Shown piece after piece: positions 8,093-16,476 of a stretch of DNA of 64,000 nucleotides. Source of the DNA: JAFEBO01 sp044221315 (GTDB lineage Bacteria; Planctomycetota; Phycisphaerae; Phycisphaerales; UBA1924). The stretch covers positions 62,001 to 126,000 of the forward strand of contig JBGAPK010000003.1 in assembly GCA_044221315.1 (NCBI GenBank), in the 5' to 3' direction. Below the pieces are notes generated by a model, which made no database searches, was not told where the DNA came from, and worked only from the letters and a program-made list of their open reading frames with translations. Each line of letters begins with the position of its first letter. The first letter of the stretch is position 1. The position numbers were made by a program, and so were the translations under genes.

Positions 8093-9298
8093 TCAGAACA
8101 CGAGCTTCAGCATGTGGTCGAGCAACTGCTCGAATGAGATCATGGTGAGCGTGAGAGGCAGCAGAGGCAAAAGCGAGACGATCACCAGCCGCAAGACGCT
8201 CTGAAGGTCGATAGGCGCCAATCGCATCCCCTGGACTACCTGAAAGCTGTTTCCCAGATCGGCGAGAGACTGGATGTCAGCGCTGCCAAGAGGAGATTCC
8301 GCTTCCGGCGCTCCTGTTCGCAGCCACTTGCCTTCGAACTCCCGCACGTACCGCTGGGACAGGGCGCCGAATTCTCTCAGGCCTGCTCGCTTGGCCTCGG
8401 CCAACCGCGGGGCAAAGACCAGTAACGGCCCGAAAACAACGGCAACCAGCACGGCCGCAAGAGCGGCCATCGGCACTTTGAACTGCGGGAGTGAAGCGCC
8501 CGTGAAGAAGATTCGGTTCGCGATGAGCCCGGCGAGCAGCGTGCCCTGGGCGAACATGAGCGGTGAAAATGCGTAGCAGAGTTGTGAGAGGAAGCCCAAC
8601 CCACCGCACCGATCGGGATGCGATGGGAAAAGGCTGAGTTCAAGCCTTGACACCTGCCACAGAAATCGAGTCCAAATCATGATACGGAAATACCAGCGCA
8701 GAAGCAGGAATTGGAAGACCGGCAAGCTGACAAGTCCCATCCACCAGCCCGCCAGGGTTGGCTGCAACACGCCGCGCATTCCCGAGCCGTACCAACTCGC
8801 GACGTCAAGAGCTACCTGCGTCCGCCACACCAGGCCAACACCGATGGCATAAACCGTTGCGATTAGCAGCACTTCGATGACGATCGAGTTACGCAGACGC
8901 ATGGCGGAAGCGATGGCCGCGTCGAACCGCGGCCGGATGGACTCGGAAATGAGCCCACGCTCGACAAACTGCTGGACGACGGGGCGCATTCGCTGATGGA
9001 CCACCAGCTCGGCGATGATGAGCAGTGGCAGCGTGAGGAGAAAACGAGCGTGTGTTTCAAGGTCGTACAAGAACGGAATGGGAACACTCGCGCCCCAGGC
9101 ATGACCTTCCGCGACCGAGAGAATCAGCAGCGGTATCCACGCAAGACCCACTAGCACGACAATTCGACGACTGACGAGCTGCATTGCATCCCCGGCCAGC
9201 CGCGTTCGCCGCCACAATTGGTAGAGGGGTCCGCCCACGGCCAGAGAAAAATCGGGCGGTTCATTCAGCAGCGGCATTTCCGCAGTGAGCTTGGGCAT
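8093..9298 (-). CDS. Polytopic membrane protein of unknown function
   Basis: About 401 aa with roughly seven hydrophobic segments, for example VLVGLAWIPLLILSV, FLLTLPLLIIAELVV, VIEVLLIATVYAIGVGL and VIVSLLPLLPLTLTMI. The N-terminal part carries a soluble stretch (PPDFSLAVGGPLYQLWRRT). The frame continues through the tRNA-Ser gene, so the start must lie downstream of it; ATG 9298 (MPKLTAEM) is the best candidate, 9319 or 9277 being alternatives. I do not recognise the family. It is convergent with the acetyltransferase gene. Confidence 0.7.
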   Translation of the reverse strand: MPKLTAEMPLLNEPPDFSLAVGGPLYQLWRRTRLAGDAMQLVSRRIVVLVGLAWIPLLILSVAEGHAWGASVPIPFLYDLETHARFLLTLPLLIIAELVVHQRMRPVVQQFVERGLISESIRPRFDAAIASAMRLRNSIVIEVLLIATVYAIGVGLVWRTQVALDVASWYGSGMRGVLQPTLAGWWMGLVSLPVFQFLLLRWYFRIMIWTRFLWQVSRLELSLFPSHPDRCGGLGFLSQLCYAFSPLMFAQGTLLAGLIANRIFFTGASLPQFKVPMAALAAVLVAVVFGPLLVFAPRLAEAKRAGLREFGALSQRYVREFEGKWLRTGAPEAESPLGSADIQSLADLGNSFQVVQGMRLAPIDLQSVLRLVIVSLLPLLPLTLTMISFEQLLDHMLKLVF

Positions 9299-9372
9299 GT
9301 TGCGCCAGCCCGACAGCATACGCCCCGCCGCGGGACGGCGGTCGCCGCCCCACACACACGCAACTCTGAAAG

Positions 9373-9461
9373 CGGAGAGGGGGAGATTCGAACTCCCGAG
9401 AGGGATTACTCCCTCTGCCGGTTTTCGAAACCGGTCCATTCAACCACTCTGGCACCTCTCC
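9373..9461 (-). tRNA. tRNA-Ser(CGA)
   Basis: An 89-nt class II tRNA on the minus strand. The acceptor stem is GGAGAGG/CCTCTCC with discriminator G; the anticodon loop TTCGAAA gives anticodon CGA (codon UCG). A long variable arm (GCAGAGGGAGTAATCCCTCTC) and T-arm with GTTCGAATC are visible. CCA is not encoded. It lies 66 bp downstream of coaC. Confidence 0.96.
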
Positions 9462-9527
9462 GAAATCACAAAACCAGATCGCGAGCCACGATCTTTCGGC
9501 CACCAAACGCCATCGTCAACACGCCGC

Positions 9528-10190
9528 CTATCGACGATTCGCCCGCGGCCGCTCCAGCAAGGCCCGCATCGCCTCCAGGATCTCCTCGGGCTCCGACATT
9601 CGGCCGGTGCCCACGGTGCGGCACGCCTGCCACCCCTCGCCCGGACCTACCAGATAGAAGCCGTCTTCGACGAGTTGCCGGACATTGCGCTGCGTGCTCT
9701 TCTGCCCCCACATCGCGTCGTTCATGGCGGGCGCAAGAAGAACCGGCGTCTTGAGACGATCAACGGCCGAGAGAATCAAAGCCACAATGTCGTCGGTCAG
9801 GCCTCCCGCCAGGCTGCCGAGGCAGTTCATGGTCGCGGGCGCTACCACGGCGAGATCCAGCCCCTTCGCCAGCGAGATGTGCTGCGGATCGTGCGACTCG
9901 ATGTGTTCCCAGGCGGACGTGTACACGGGCGCGCCGGACAGGGCTTGAAATGTGACAGGTGCCACAAATTTCGTGGCCGCCTCGGTCATCGCAACCGTCA
10001 CCCGAGCCCCCGCCTGGGCCAGACGGCTGACGATCATGCACGTCTTGTACGCAGCGATCCCGCCCGTCACACACACGAGAATGCGCTTGTCGCGCACGAA
10101 CCGCTTCAGAAGTTCGGGATGAGCAATTCCGAGCGCGGCCTCGGCGCTGCCTTTGCGGCCGTTGCTTCGTGACGTTCGGTTCGGTGCCAA
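9528..10190 (-). CDS. coaC: Phosphopantothenoylcysteine decarboxylase (stand-alone CoaC)
   Basis: HFCD-family flavoprotein of 220 aa catalysing decarboxylation to 4'-phosphopantetheine in CoA synthesis. It shows CVTGGIAAYKT, the catalytic-His segment HISLAKGLDLAVVAPATMN and the substrate clamp PAMNDAMW. The CoaB ligase domain that normally follows in bacterial CoaBC is missing; a separate coaB is at 35090-35797. The start is a TTG at 10190 preceded by a G-rich Shine-Dalgarno-like GGGGGT; a later GTG is possible. It follows rpoZ by 33 bp, an rpoZ-coaBC linkage known in many bacteria. Confidence 0.9.
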   Translation of the reverse strand: MAPNRTSRSNGRKGSAEAALGIAHPELLKRFVRDKRILVCVTGGIAAYKTCMIVSRLAQAGARVTVAMTEAATKFVAPVTFQALSGAPVYTSAWEHIESHDPQHISLAKGLDLAVVAPATMNCLGSLAGGLTDDIVALILSAVDRLKTPVLLAPAMNDAMWGQKSTQRNVRQLVEDGFYLVGPGEGWQACRTVGTGRMSEPEEILEAMRALLERPRANRR

Positions 10191-10223
10191 GGCTTACCCC
10201 CCGCGACCGCGGAAGAGCCCGCT

Positions 10224-10475
10224 CTAAAGAAGCGACTCGCTCGGCTCGTTTGAGACTTCCTTGGTCTCGACCAGCGACGCGTTCTCGAAGTCAAGGGTGA
10301 TCTTGTCGGACATGATCTCGTCGATCACAACCTCGAGGTCGGTCCGGCCGTTGCGCTCGACAAGCGGGCGAGACCCTTCCATGAGCTGTACCAGCCGGCG
10401 CTGAATGAGCGCACAGAGCTTAAAGCGTCCGCCAACCTTGTTCACAATACCATCGCTCTTTAGGGCTTCAATCAT
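10224..10475 (-). CDS. rpoZ: DNA-directed RNA polymerase omega subunit
   Basis: A small 83-aa protein resembling RpoZ: KVGGRFKLCALIQRRLVQLMEG corresponds to the conserved N-terminal helix region and LVVIDEIM-like EVVIDEIMSDKI to the following conserved segment. Omega stabilises beta-prime folding in RNA polymerase. The location immediately upstream of coaC supports the assignment, because rpoZ is commonly adjacent to coaBC. The C-terminal 20 residues are acidic and not conserved. Confidence 0.8.
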   Translation of the reverse strand: MIEALKSDGIVNKVGGRFKLCALIQRRLVQLMEGSRPLVERNGRTDLEVVIDEIMSDKITLDFENASLVETKEVSNEPSESLL

Positions 10476-10786
10476 GCTGCTATCGGTCCTCTGTTTGGCC
10501 GCGGCCGCCCGCGATTTTCACCGACCGTCCACTGACCGGCCGGATTTCGCTTGTGCCCGAATCCCGGATCACCTATACTCCCGCGAGCGAATCGGTCGGC
10601 GTTCGCGATCGCTGCCCTCCCCGCGGATTCCTCCCGGAGAATCGCAGGCGATGCCGCCGCTCGTTCGCAGTCGGACAAGTTTAGGCCCGTCGGTTACCGC
10701 TGGCACGCGCCTGCGCTGCCGAACCAGCGATCCCAAAGGATCGCCCAGTCCGCCGGTTTTCGGCGGCATTGACACGGATTGTCGCG
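10476..10786. other. Divergent intergenic region
   Basis: About 310 bp between rpoZ (minus) and the DUF3553-like gene (plus). Apart from the candidate plus-strand promoter at 10551-10579, I see no gene, tRNA or strong hairpin. Confidence 0.6.
10551..10579 (+). promoter_or_regulatory. Candidate sigma-70-type promoter
   Basis: TTGTGC (10551-10556) and TATACT (10574-10579) are separated by 17 bp, a good -10 and a moderate -35 with ideal spacing. It would drive the gene starting at 10787, leaving a 5' leader of about 200 nt. Assigned by pattern only. Confidence 0.4.
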
Positions 10787-11410
10787 ATGTCCCAACTCGT
10801 TCGTGAGTGGAGTATCGGCAGCAAAGTCCGCCATTCGGGGCGCCCGGAGTGGGGTGTCGGCGTGGTGACGGCCGCCGAATCGCTGGTGCAGGAAGGCGTC
10901 CGCTGCCAGCGTCTCACCATCCGCTTCGACAAGGTCGGCAGCAAGACCCTGTCCACGGCGTTCGCAAACTTGCTTGGTGCGTCCGACACCTTTGGTTCCC
11001 CCACCCCTACCGGAAGCGCTCCGATGTCTTCAACCGACAGCATTCTGAACCTTGAGGCAAAGGCCGCCACCGAAGATACGTTTCTCCGTATTCCGGACGA
11101 GGCAATGGACCCGTTTGCAACGCTTCCCAAGCGTGCCGCCGCCATTCTAAAGCTCTACCGATTCACTCCCTCCGGGGCTTCGCTGCTCGACTGGGCGGTC
11201 ATGCAATCGGGCATGCGCGACCCGCTGAGTCGTTACAACCGGCACGAACTGGAAACCCTTTTCAATCGATTTCGCCAGAACCTCGACTCCCAGGCACGCA
11301 AGGCCTTGAAGGAGCTGAAGAAGCAGGACCCGGCGGCATTCGCCCTGGTCCTATCCCAGGCATCTCCCGAGGCCCAGGCGGCCGTGCGTCGGATCGACAT
11401 CAACCGTTGA
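10787..11410 (+). CDS. DUF3553-like domain protein
   Basis: A 207-aa protein. The N-terminal 60 residues (WSIGSKVRHSGRPEWGVGVV and RLTIRFDKVGSKTL) look like the DUF3553 SH3-like fold also found near UvrD/PcrA helicases. The middle part is variable; the C-terminal 100 residues are helical with SRYNRHELETLFNRFRQNLD, of unknown role. The ATG at 10787 is preferred over an upstream TTG because the conserved domain begins directly after it. It may be cotranscribed with the coiled-coil gene at 11607. Confidence 0.75.
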   Translation: MSQLVREWSIGSKVRHSGRPEWGVGVVTAAESLVQEGVRCQRLTIRFDKVGSKTLSTAFANLLGASDTFGSPTPTGSAPMSSTDSILNLEAKAATEDTFLRIPDEAMDPFATLPKRAAAILKLYRFTPSGASLLDWAVMQSGMRDPLSRYNRHELETLFNRFRQNLDSQARKALKELKKQDPAAFALVLSQASPEAQAAVRRIDINR

Positions 11411-11606
11411 GCCGAGGCAACACCCCGCATTGTCGGCCACCGTCCTGCGCGGGCCGATTCGTCACAAAGTTGTCGTGAGGCCTCGGATCGCCCGGCACGC
11501 CCGGTTTTTCCGGACGCTCGTCATTGGCACGCGGTCGGCCGTCTTCGGGCCCCGACTTTGCATCTTTGCTCTCCGGAACGGATGCCCCCGACATACGGAG
11601 ATAGAG

Positions 11607-11885
11607 ATGAACGAACACGACTTCCAGAAGAAACTCGGCGAACTCATGGCCCAGATCGGCGAACTGCCGGAATCGGACCGCGGGCCACTCGAAGCGATGG
11701 CGACGGAAGCCCGCTCCCGCCATGAAAAGATGCGCCAGACAATCGGCGACCTCCAGGAATCGCTTGACTACCTGCGTCTGAGCGTGAAATACCTCGTCTT
11801 TGATCTTGAGGCGACTCGGCGCGAAAACGACTACCTCCGCAGCCTGCTCGAACAACGAAACGCCGAATCCGAGGGTGCCGACTGA
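11607..11885 (+). CDS. Short coiled-coil protein
   Basis: A 92-aa acidic protein, largely helical and heptad-like (QIGELPESDRGPLEAMATEA, then SRHEKMRQTIGDLQESLDYL, ending in ENDYLRSLLEQRNAESEG). The ATG at 11607 has a GGAG Shine-Dalgarno sequence 6 nt upstream; an in-frame upstream start would add a basic, unconserved stretch. Function is unknown. A strong terminator follows at 11974-12027. Confidence 0.72.
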   Translation: MNEHDFQKKLGELMAQIGELPESDRGPLEAMATEARSRHEKMRQTIGDLQESLDYLRLSVKYLVFDLEATRRENDYLRSLLEQRNAESEGAD

Positions 11886-11973
11886 TCGCCCGCCCGTTCG
11901 GCCGCGGCCGCGTCGCAACTTCGCACCCCCGTCCGAGGCAAGCCGCCCCGCAGCGTTCCCCGGCCCCCCCAAA

Positions 11974-12027
11974 GCGACGGCCCTAAGCGCAGATACTCCG
12001 CCGCGCCAGGGCCGTCGCACTTTTTTT
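11974..12027 (+). terminator. Rho-independent terminator
   Basis: Perfect 11-bp stem GCGACGGCCCT (11974-11984) with AGGGCCGTCGC (12008-12018), a 23-nt loop, then AC and seven T residues. It closes the plus-strand unit ending with the coiled-coil gene and insulates the tRNA-Ser(GCT) gene. Confidence 0.85.
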
Positions 12028-12075
12028 CAATGGGCCTTCGCCGCGCTGCCGATCGGCTATCCTTCCACCCACGCC

Positions 12076-12166
12076 GGAGAGGTGGCCGAGAGGCTGAAGG
12101 CGGCGGTTTGCTAAACCGTTATACGGATTTAGGTCTGTATCGGGGGTTCGAATCCCCCCCTCTCCG
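12076..12166 (+). tRNA. tRNA-Ser(GCT)
   Basis: A 91-nt class II tRNA. Acceptor stem GGAGAGG/CCTCTCC, discriminator G, anticodon loop TTGCTAA giving anticodon GCT (codons AGC/AGU), a long variable arm around 12119-12141, and T-arm GGGGGTTCGAATCCCCC. CCA is not encoded. The last 17 nt plus 5 flanking nt recur exactly at 40418-40439. Confidence 0.96.
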
Positions 12167-12171
12167 CTTTC
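12150..12171 (+). repeat. 22-nt direct repeat, copy 1 (tRNA-Ser 3' end, att-like)
   Basis: The last 17 nt of tRNA-Ser(GCT) plus CTTTC, identical over 22 nt to 40418-40439 and in the same orientation. This is the typical form of an attachment-site core created by tyrosine-recombinase integration into a tRNA 3' end. The identity is seen; the integration interpretation is inferred. Confidence 0.7.
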
Positions 12172-12674
12172 AATTTCGATTCTCGTTCGTCTACGATTTT
12201 GAGCGCAGCGTCTCAGGTATTCCCATTTTTCGCCGCGTCGCGGAGAATGCAAACCTCTCCGCAAATTGCGACGACCGCAAGCCAAGCGGCCATTTGACGC
12301 TGATTCATGGGCTGTCGCGGCCCCCCACTGCCCTGAGACCCAAGTGAGACCCAAGAAGTGCCGTTTTTGGTACATCGAGTTTCTCGTACCCTCCCGGGTT
12401 TTCCCAATCCGTCCCGCCCGGGCCCGTCACCGGTCTTGCCAGCAAACGTCGCAGCCATCGTCTGCATGGCACCAGTCCGTGCCGCAACCTCGACGACAAA
12501 GGCGCGGATGTTCTCAACCCAACGATCAGCTTTGAAAAGTCATTCAGTTATCCCACAGTCATGAAGATGAACGACCTCAAAGCCGCGGCGCAAGAAGGCC
12601 CCACGCAACCGCTCTTTGCGAGGCGACGCGAACTCTCTGTTCGGGGGCATCGCGAAACCGGGACTCTGTGCCCG
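12167..12674. other. Gene-free region after tRNA-Ser(GCT)
   Basis: About 500 bp with no supported coding sequence. Its open frames lack good starts, Shine-Dalgarno sequences or recognisable domains; antisense frames over the tRNA are the familiar spurious SGEGGIRTPD type. It contains the repeat at 12334-12411, shared with 40518-40594. Confidence 0.6.
12334..12411. repeat. Dispersed repeat with tandem TGAGACCCAAG units, copy A
   Basis: Two exact tandem 11-mers TGAGACCCAAG (12334-12355), then a segment beginning AAGTGCCGTTTTTGGTA and ending TTCCCAATCCG. The same order, with substitutions, is found at 40518-40594, and shorter unit pairs are at 40267-40289. The role is unknown. Confidence 0.65.
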
Positions 12675-13496
12675 CTACACAGTGCACAGATCTCGGCGTG
12701 CGAAGACGATTCCGCCCGTGAGCCAAAGCGCCGCGCCGACACCCACCAGCACGCCCATGTCCCGAAGAGGCCACACGCCATCGCGCAGCACGAATAGCGG
12801 TCGGTAGTAGTTCAGCACGCTCAGAAATGCGAGGCGTTCGGCCGGCTGCCACAGTTGAGCAAGGTAGCTGACCAGGAACGACGTGATCACGAGAATGAAC
12901 ACGATCGTCATTGCACGGCCTTTGCGGTCGCTGAGCGCCGACATGAGCCAAGCCAGACCTCCGGCGGCCACGTAGAGGCAAAAGAGATTGGCGAGAACGA
13001 TCCCGGACCGCGCGAAATCAGGAGTTGCACTTCCCGTCACGCGCGAAGCACCCAGCATATTGCCCGCGATGGCTGCCCCCATGAGCAGGACGCCGCTGGT
13101 CAGCCAGACAGCGGTCTCGGATCGGTACACGTCCCACCGCGAAACCGGCATGCCGAGCAAAACGTCGATGGTGCCGCGGTCCACCTCGCCGGCGGGAACC
13201 CGGGTGCATGCGAGAATCGCGTGCGCCCACACGAGCGCGAGGACCACCGGATGCACCCAGACAATGGACAGGATCATTTCCGGCCCCATAGGCGCGTTCT
13301 TCCCCATATCGGCGCCGAGCAGAGCTTTCACGAATGTTTGCGCGAACTGAAGTTGAGTGAGCTGTTGGGCGAACTGCTGCTGGAACGTGGGAAGGACGTA
13401 TGCCAGCACCCCTTCAATTAGAAACAGAGCCAGTCCGAAACCGAGAGTAATCGGCCACAGTTCGATCGCCGCCTTGAGACACAGGCCGCGGTTCAT
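12675..13496 (-). CDS. ABC-2 type transporter permease
   Basis: A 273-aa membrane protein with about six hydrophobic segments (e.g. LWPITLGFGLALFLIEGVLA read in part as PITLGFGLALFLIEGVLAYV, and MTIVFILVITSFLVSYLAQL). It contains the extended EVDRGTIDVLLGMPVSRWD segment typical of ABC-2 permeases that partner with an ATPase encoded alongside. Its ATG overlaps the ATPase stop as ATGA. Substrate is unknown. Confidence 0.88.
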   Translation of the reverse strand: MNRGLCLKAAIELWPITLGFGLALFLIEGVLAYVLPTFQQQFAQQLTQLQFAQTFVKALLGADMGKNAPMGPEMILSIVWVHPVVLALVWAHAILACTRVPAGEVDRGTIDVLLGMPVSRWDVYRSETAVWLTSGVLLMGAAIAGNMLGASRVTGSATPDFARSGIVLANLFCLYVAAGGLAWLMSALSDRKGRAMTIVFILVITSFLVSYLAQLWQPAERLAFLSVLNYYRPLFVLRDGVWPLRDMGVLVGVGAALWLTGGIVFARRDLCTV

Positions 13497-14389
13497 GCTC
13501 CCCCACCCCTCTGCTCGTAGTAGCGGCGAAACAGGCTCTCCAGGTCGGGGCGCCCCACAGTCAAGTCATCGATCGGCTTGCCAGCGAGCCACTCCAAGAG
13601 CGGGCCGACGGGTCCTCCGAGCGTCCCGTTCCACACAACGCCATCGCGCTGGTGGAGTGTGAGGAATGTTGGCGGCCGCAGCGCCACCGCTGCGTCTACG
13701 TTTTTCCAGCGGATCATCACCTCGTGCCCGGCCTGGCGGCGCAATGTCTCGAGGGTGTCATCGGCGACGAGGCGCCCTTCGCGCAGGATCGCCACGCGGT
13801 CGCAAATCGCTTCGACCTCGCTCAGCGTGTGGCTGGAGAAGAAGATGGTGTGTCCAGCTCGGCTCAGGTCTTTCAGGTAACTGCGGAAACGGCCCTGCAT
13901 GAGCGGATCGAGACCGCTAGTGGGTTCGTCTAGGACGAGAAGACGCGGCCGGTGAGCGAGGGCGATAATGAGTCCGAGTTTCTGGCGCATCCCCCGAGAC
14001 ATATTGCGAACCTTGACGCGCATGTCCAGATCGAACAATTCGCCAAGGTCCCGCCAGCTCCGCGTCAGGTCGCGACCGCGAACAGCGCTGACAATCCTGA
14101 GTGTGCCAATACCGGTAAGCCATGGAGGTAGGCGCAGATCCCCCGGAACGTACCCGATCTCCGCTTTGATGCGTTTGCTGTGATGCCAGCAGTCGTGGCC
14201 GAAGATGCACGCCGTGCCGGTCGTTGGCCGGAGAAAGCCGAGCATCACTCGGATGGCGGTGGTCTTGCCAGCGCCGTTGGGGCCGAGAAATCCGAACAGA
14301 GCGCCTTCCGGCACGGCGAAAGTCACGTCCTCGACGCCGCGGCGCCGGCCATAGCGCCGGGTGAGAGAGTGAACAGCGATTAGAGACAC
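13493..14389 (-). CDS. ABC transporter ATP-binding protein
   Basis: ATPase of a two-gene ABC-2 exporter, about 298 aa from a GTG at 14389. Walker A GPNGAGKTT, Q-loop region, signature MSRGMRQKLGL and Walker B LLVLDEPTSGLDP are all present, followed by a C-terminal regulatory extension. The GTG is placed by homology of the N-terminal ABC fold (IAVHSLTRRYGRRRGVEDV); an in-frame ATG at 14566 would add about 59 unconserved residues. A Shine-Dalgarno is not evident at either site. Confidence 0.9.
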   Translation of the reverse strand: MSLIAVHSLTRRYGRRRGVEDVTFAVPEGALFGFLGPNGAGKTTAIRVMLGFLRPTTGTACIFGHDCWHHSKRIKAEIGYVPGDLRLPPWLTGIGTLRIVSAVRGRDLTRSWRDLGELFDLDMRVKVRNMSRGMRQKLGLIIALAHRPRLLVLDEPTSGLDPLMQGRFRSYLKDLSRAGHTIFFSSHTLSEVEAICDRVAILREGRLVADDTLETLRRQAGHEVMIRWKNVDAAVALRPPTFLTLHQRDGVVWNGTLGGPVGPLLEWLAGKPIDDLTVGRPDLESLFRRYYEQRGGGA

Positions 14390-14588
14390 GTCGGACGATG
14401 GTATTGCACGGGAAGCGCGGCGCAGGCAAGCAGGCCGGATGGCAAACCCGCACCGTTCGGAACGCCGCGCTAATTCTCCGATTAGACTGGCAACGAAGGA
14501 GCGGTTCTCCTTGATTTTTCCGATTTCACCGGCTTCAACGTCGCGTACGAACGCCTGCACCAGCATTTTTCACCAGTGCCGATCGTGT

Positions 14589-16295
14589 TTACGGGCAAAT
14601 CAGATCGTCGTAGGCTGCCGCAAAGCGCTCGAAGTCTTCGTCGTTGACGAATCCATCGGTGTTCAAGTCCGCGGGACACTCGGCCGGCTGAGACGAATCC
14701 GTGCACAGAAGAATGTCGTATCCGAATGCGAACGCAACGAAGTCCAGGTCATCGACAGCGCGGTCGGCGTTCAGGTCCGCCGCGCACGGAATGTTTGACG
14801 CAAGTGAGAGGATCGAATCCACCGTAAATGGACCGGCAAAGATCTGCGTGCGCTGCGCAATCGTGCCGCGTCGGGGCCAGACAACTTCGATCTGATCGAT
14901 CGTGTCGACGACGCCAAGCCCAAAGTGCAGACGGGGATCTTCGGTGGCGCTGTAGCTCGAACCGGCAACGACCTCGCGAACTTGTGTTTTGCTTCCGGCC
15001 TTGAGCCGAACAACTGCGCCGATGGCTGAGCGATTCGATTCGTAAGAACCGATCAGCCGAACGGAGGACCAGTGATTGCCGGACGTGGATTGGTTGTGAT
15101 AGATGCTGACGAAACGGCCGGGATTGATCGTGATGACGTCCTCGCGTCCGTCATTATCGAAATCGACGCGGGCGCATTGCTGGCTGGGAAGTGAAGTTGT
15201 GTTGAGCGCTGCCCGCACGTCGGTCCATGTTCCATCACCGTTGTTTCGCGCGACGTAATCGATGTTGGATGACGAGTACGACCCAGCCTGATAGTTGTCG
15301 AGATCGCCGTCGTTCTCGGCGTCGAGAAATGTGGAGCCCCAGCCGAAGAACGTCGAGTACGGAAAGGTTTGAACAAACGCGCCGGCGCGGTTCTCGTAAT
15401 ACGTGCCGCTGATGGCGTCCGTGATGGCTAAATCCATCCAGCCGTCACCGTTGTGATCACCGGCGGCAATACCCATCGGGGCCGGGCCGAGAAAGTTGAA
15501 ACCGGAAGTCGCGCTCGCGTCGATCAGACGCCGCCGTCCTGGAATCCCAGTTCCATCGGGAACGTTCTTGAGCGTGACGGGCACGCCAAAGCAGATGAGC
15601 CCGTCCTCCCAACCGTCGTGATCAAAGTCGTTCCAGGCGTGGCAATAGGTAATTCCTGAAAATGCGACGGGCGGGACCAGGTCAGACCGTCGCGTGAACG
15701 TGCCGTCCCCGTTGTTTCGTAGGAGCGCGAGCGTCCGGGCCGGGTTGCCCGTACTGACCACCAGCAGATCGGCAAAGCCGTCATGATCAAAATCGGTTGC
15801 GGACGCACTGGTCTGCGAATACCCGGTGAGCCGAACGCCCGCGGCGATCGAGATATTCGCGAACGTGCCATCGCCGTTGTTTCTATAGAGAAGTCCCGAG
15901 GTGCCGTTGCTGTGGTTGCCCAAGGTGTAAATGTCGGAGAAGCCGTCGTTGTCGAAGTCGAAAACGACTACGCCACCAAAGCCGCGCGCGGTGCCGTCAG
16001 CATCCGCAAGGCCGCTTGCGGCAGAGACATCGACAAACGTTCGTCCGCCGGGGGCGGTCGCGCTGGGGACATTGCGAAAGAGCCGGTTGGGAGAGCCCGG
16101 GTTGTCCGCTATGAACAGGTCGTACCACCCGTCGTTGTTGTAGTCGATCACTCCGATCGAACCACGGATCGTGCCGAGTGTGATTTCACCTCTCGCGGCT
16201 CGATCAAGAAACGAAATCCCGGTGATTGTGACCTGGGCCGGTGCGCCAGCATCGAGTGCCAAGGAAAGCAAAAGGGAGAGAACGGAGAGTTTCAT
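14589..16295 (-). CDS. Secreted CRTAC-type FG-GAP/VCBS protein with dockerin-like tail
   Basis: A 568-aa exported protein. A signal peptide (KLSVLSLLLSLALDAGAPAQ) is followed by several FG-GAP/VCBS repeats with Ca-binding DFDNDG or DYNNDG signatures, forming a beta-propeller, then an ASPIC/UnbV domain (AVVRLKAGSKTQVREVVAGS, LHFGLGVVD, IEVVWPRRG). The last 60 residues contain two dockerin-like calcium loops (DLNADRAVDDLDFVAF and DLNTDGFVNDEDFERF) ending ICP. The start at 16295 is chosen because it opens the signal peptide. Such tails are frequent in Phycisphaerae surface proteins. Probably a surface adhesion or carbohydrate-related protein; exact role unknown. Confidence 0.85.
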   Translation of the reverse strand: MKLSVLSLLLSLALDAGAPAQVTITGISFLDRAARGEITLGTIRGSIGVIDYNNDGWYDLFIADNPGSPNRLFRNVPSATAPGGRTFVDVSAASGLADADGTARGFGGVVVFDFDNDGFSDIYTLGNHSNGTSGLLYRNNGDGTFANISIAAGVRLTGYSQTSASATDFDHDGFADLLVVSTGNPARTLALLRNNGDGTFTRRSDLVPPVAFSGITYCHAWNDFDHDGWEDGLICFGVPVTLKNVPDGTGIPGRRRLIDASATSGFNFLGPAPMGIAAGDHNGDGWMDLAITDAISGTYYENRAGAFVQTFPYSTFFGWGSTFLDAENDGDLDNYQAGSYSSSNIDYVARNNGDGTWTDVRAALNTTSLPSQQCARVDFDNDGREDVITINPGRFVSIYHNQSTSGNHWSSVRLIGSYESNRSAIGAVVRLKAGSKTQVREVVAGSSYSATEDPRLHFGLGVVDTIDQIEVVWPRRGTIAQRTQIFAGPFTVDSILSLASNIPCAADLNADRAVDDLDFVAFAFGYDILLCTDSSQPAECPADLNTDGFVNDEDFERFAAAYDDLICP

Positions 16296-16476
16296 GACAT
16301 TGGTCGCAGGGCCCCTTGAATATGCGCGCCGGCGTACGGGCACGCGCGGCTCGCGCCGGCCAGAGCATCCGGCGGCAAACATGGGATGCCGAATCGCGGC
16401 GTGCGTGACCGAGCTCTGTGACCGAACTTGTACCAAAAAGGCAGATAGATCGGGTTTGCGGCCAGTGGCAATGCGT

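Noticed and set aside
10769..10786. Upstream TTG start of the DUF3553-like gene
   Set aside because: Only six extra residues before a good ATG at the domain boundary.
11983..12375. Antisense frame over tRNA-Ser(GCT) coding SGEGGIRTPD
   Set aside because: A well-known spurious translation of tRNA-Ser sequence; not a protein.
12561..12797. 78-codon plus-strand frame starting MKMNDLKAAAQEG
   Set aside because: No Shine-Dalgarno, runs into the convergent ABC permease gene and turns Arg/His-rich; not supported.
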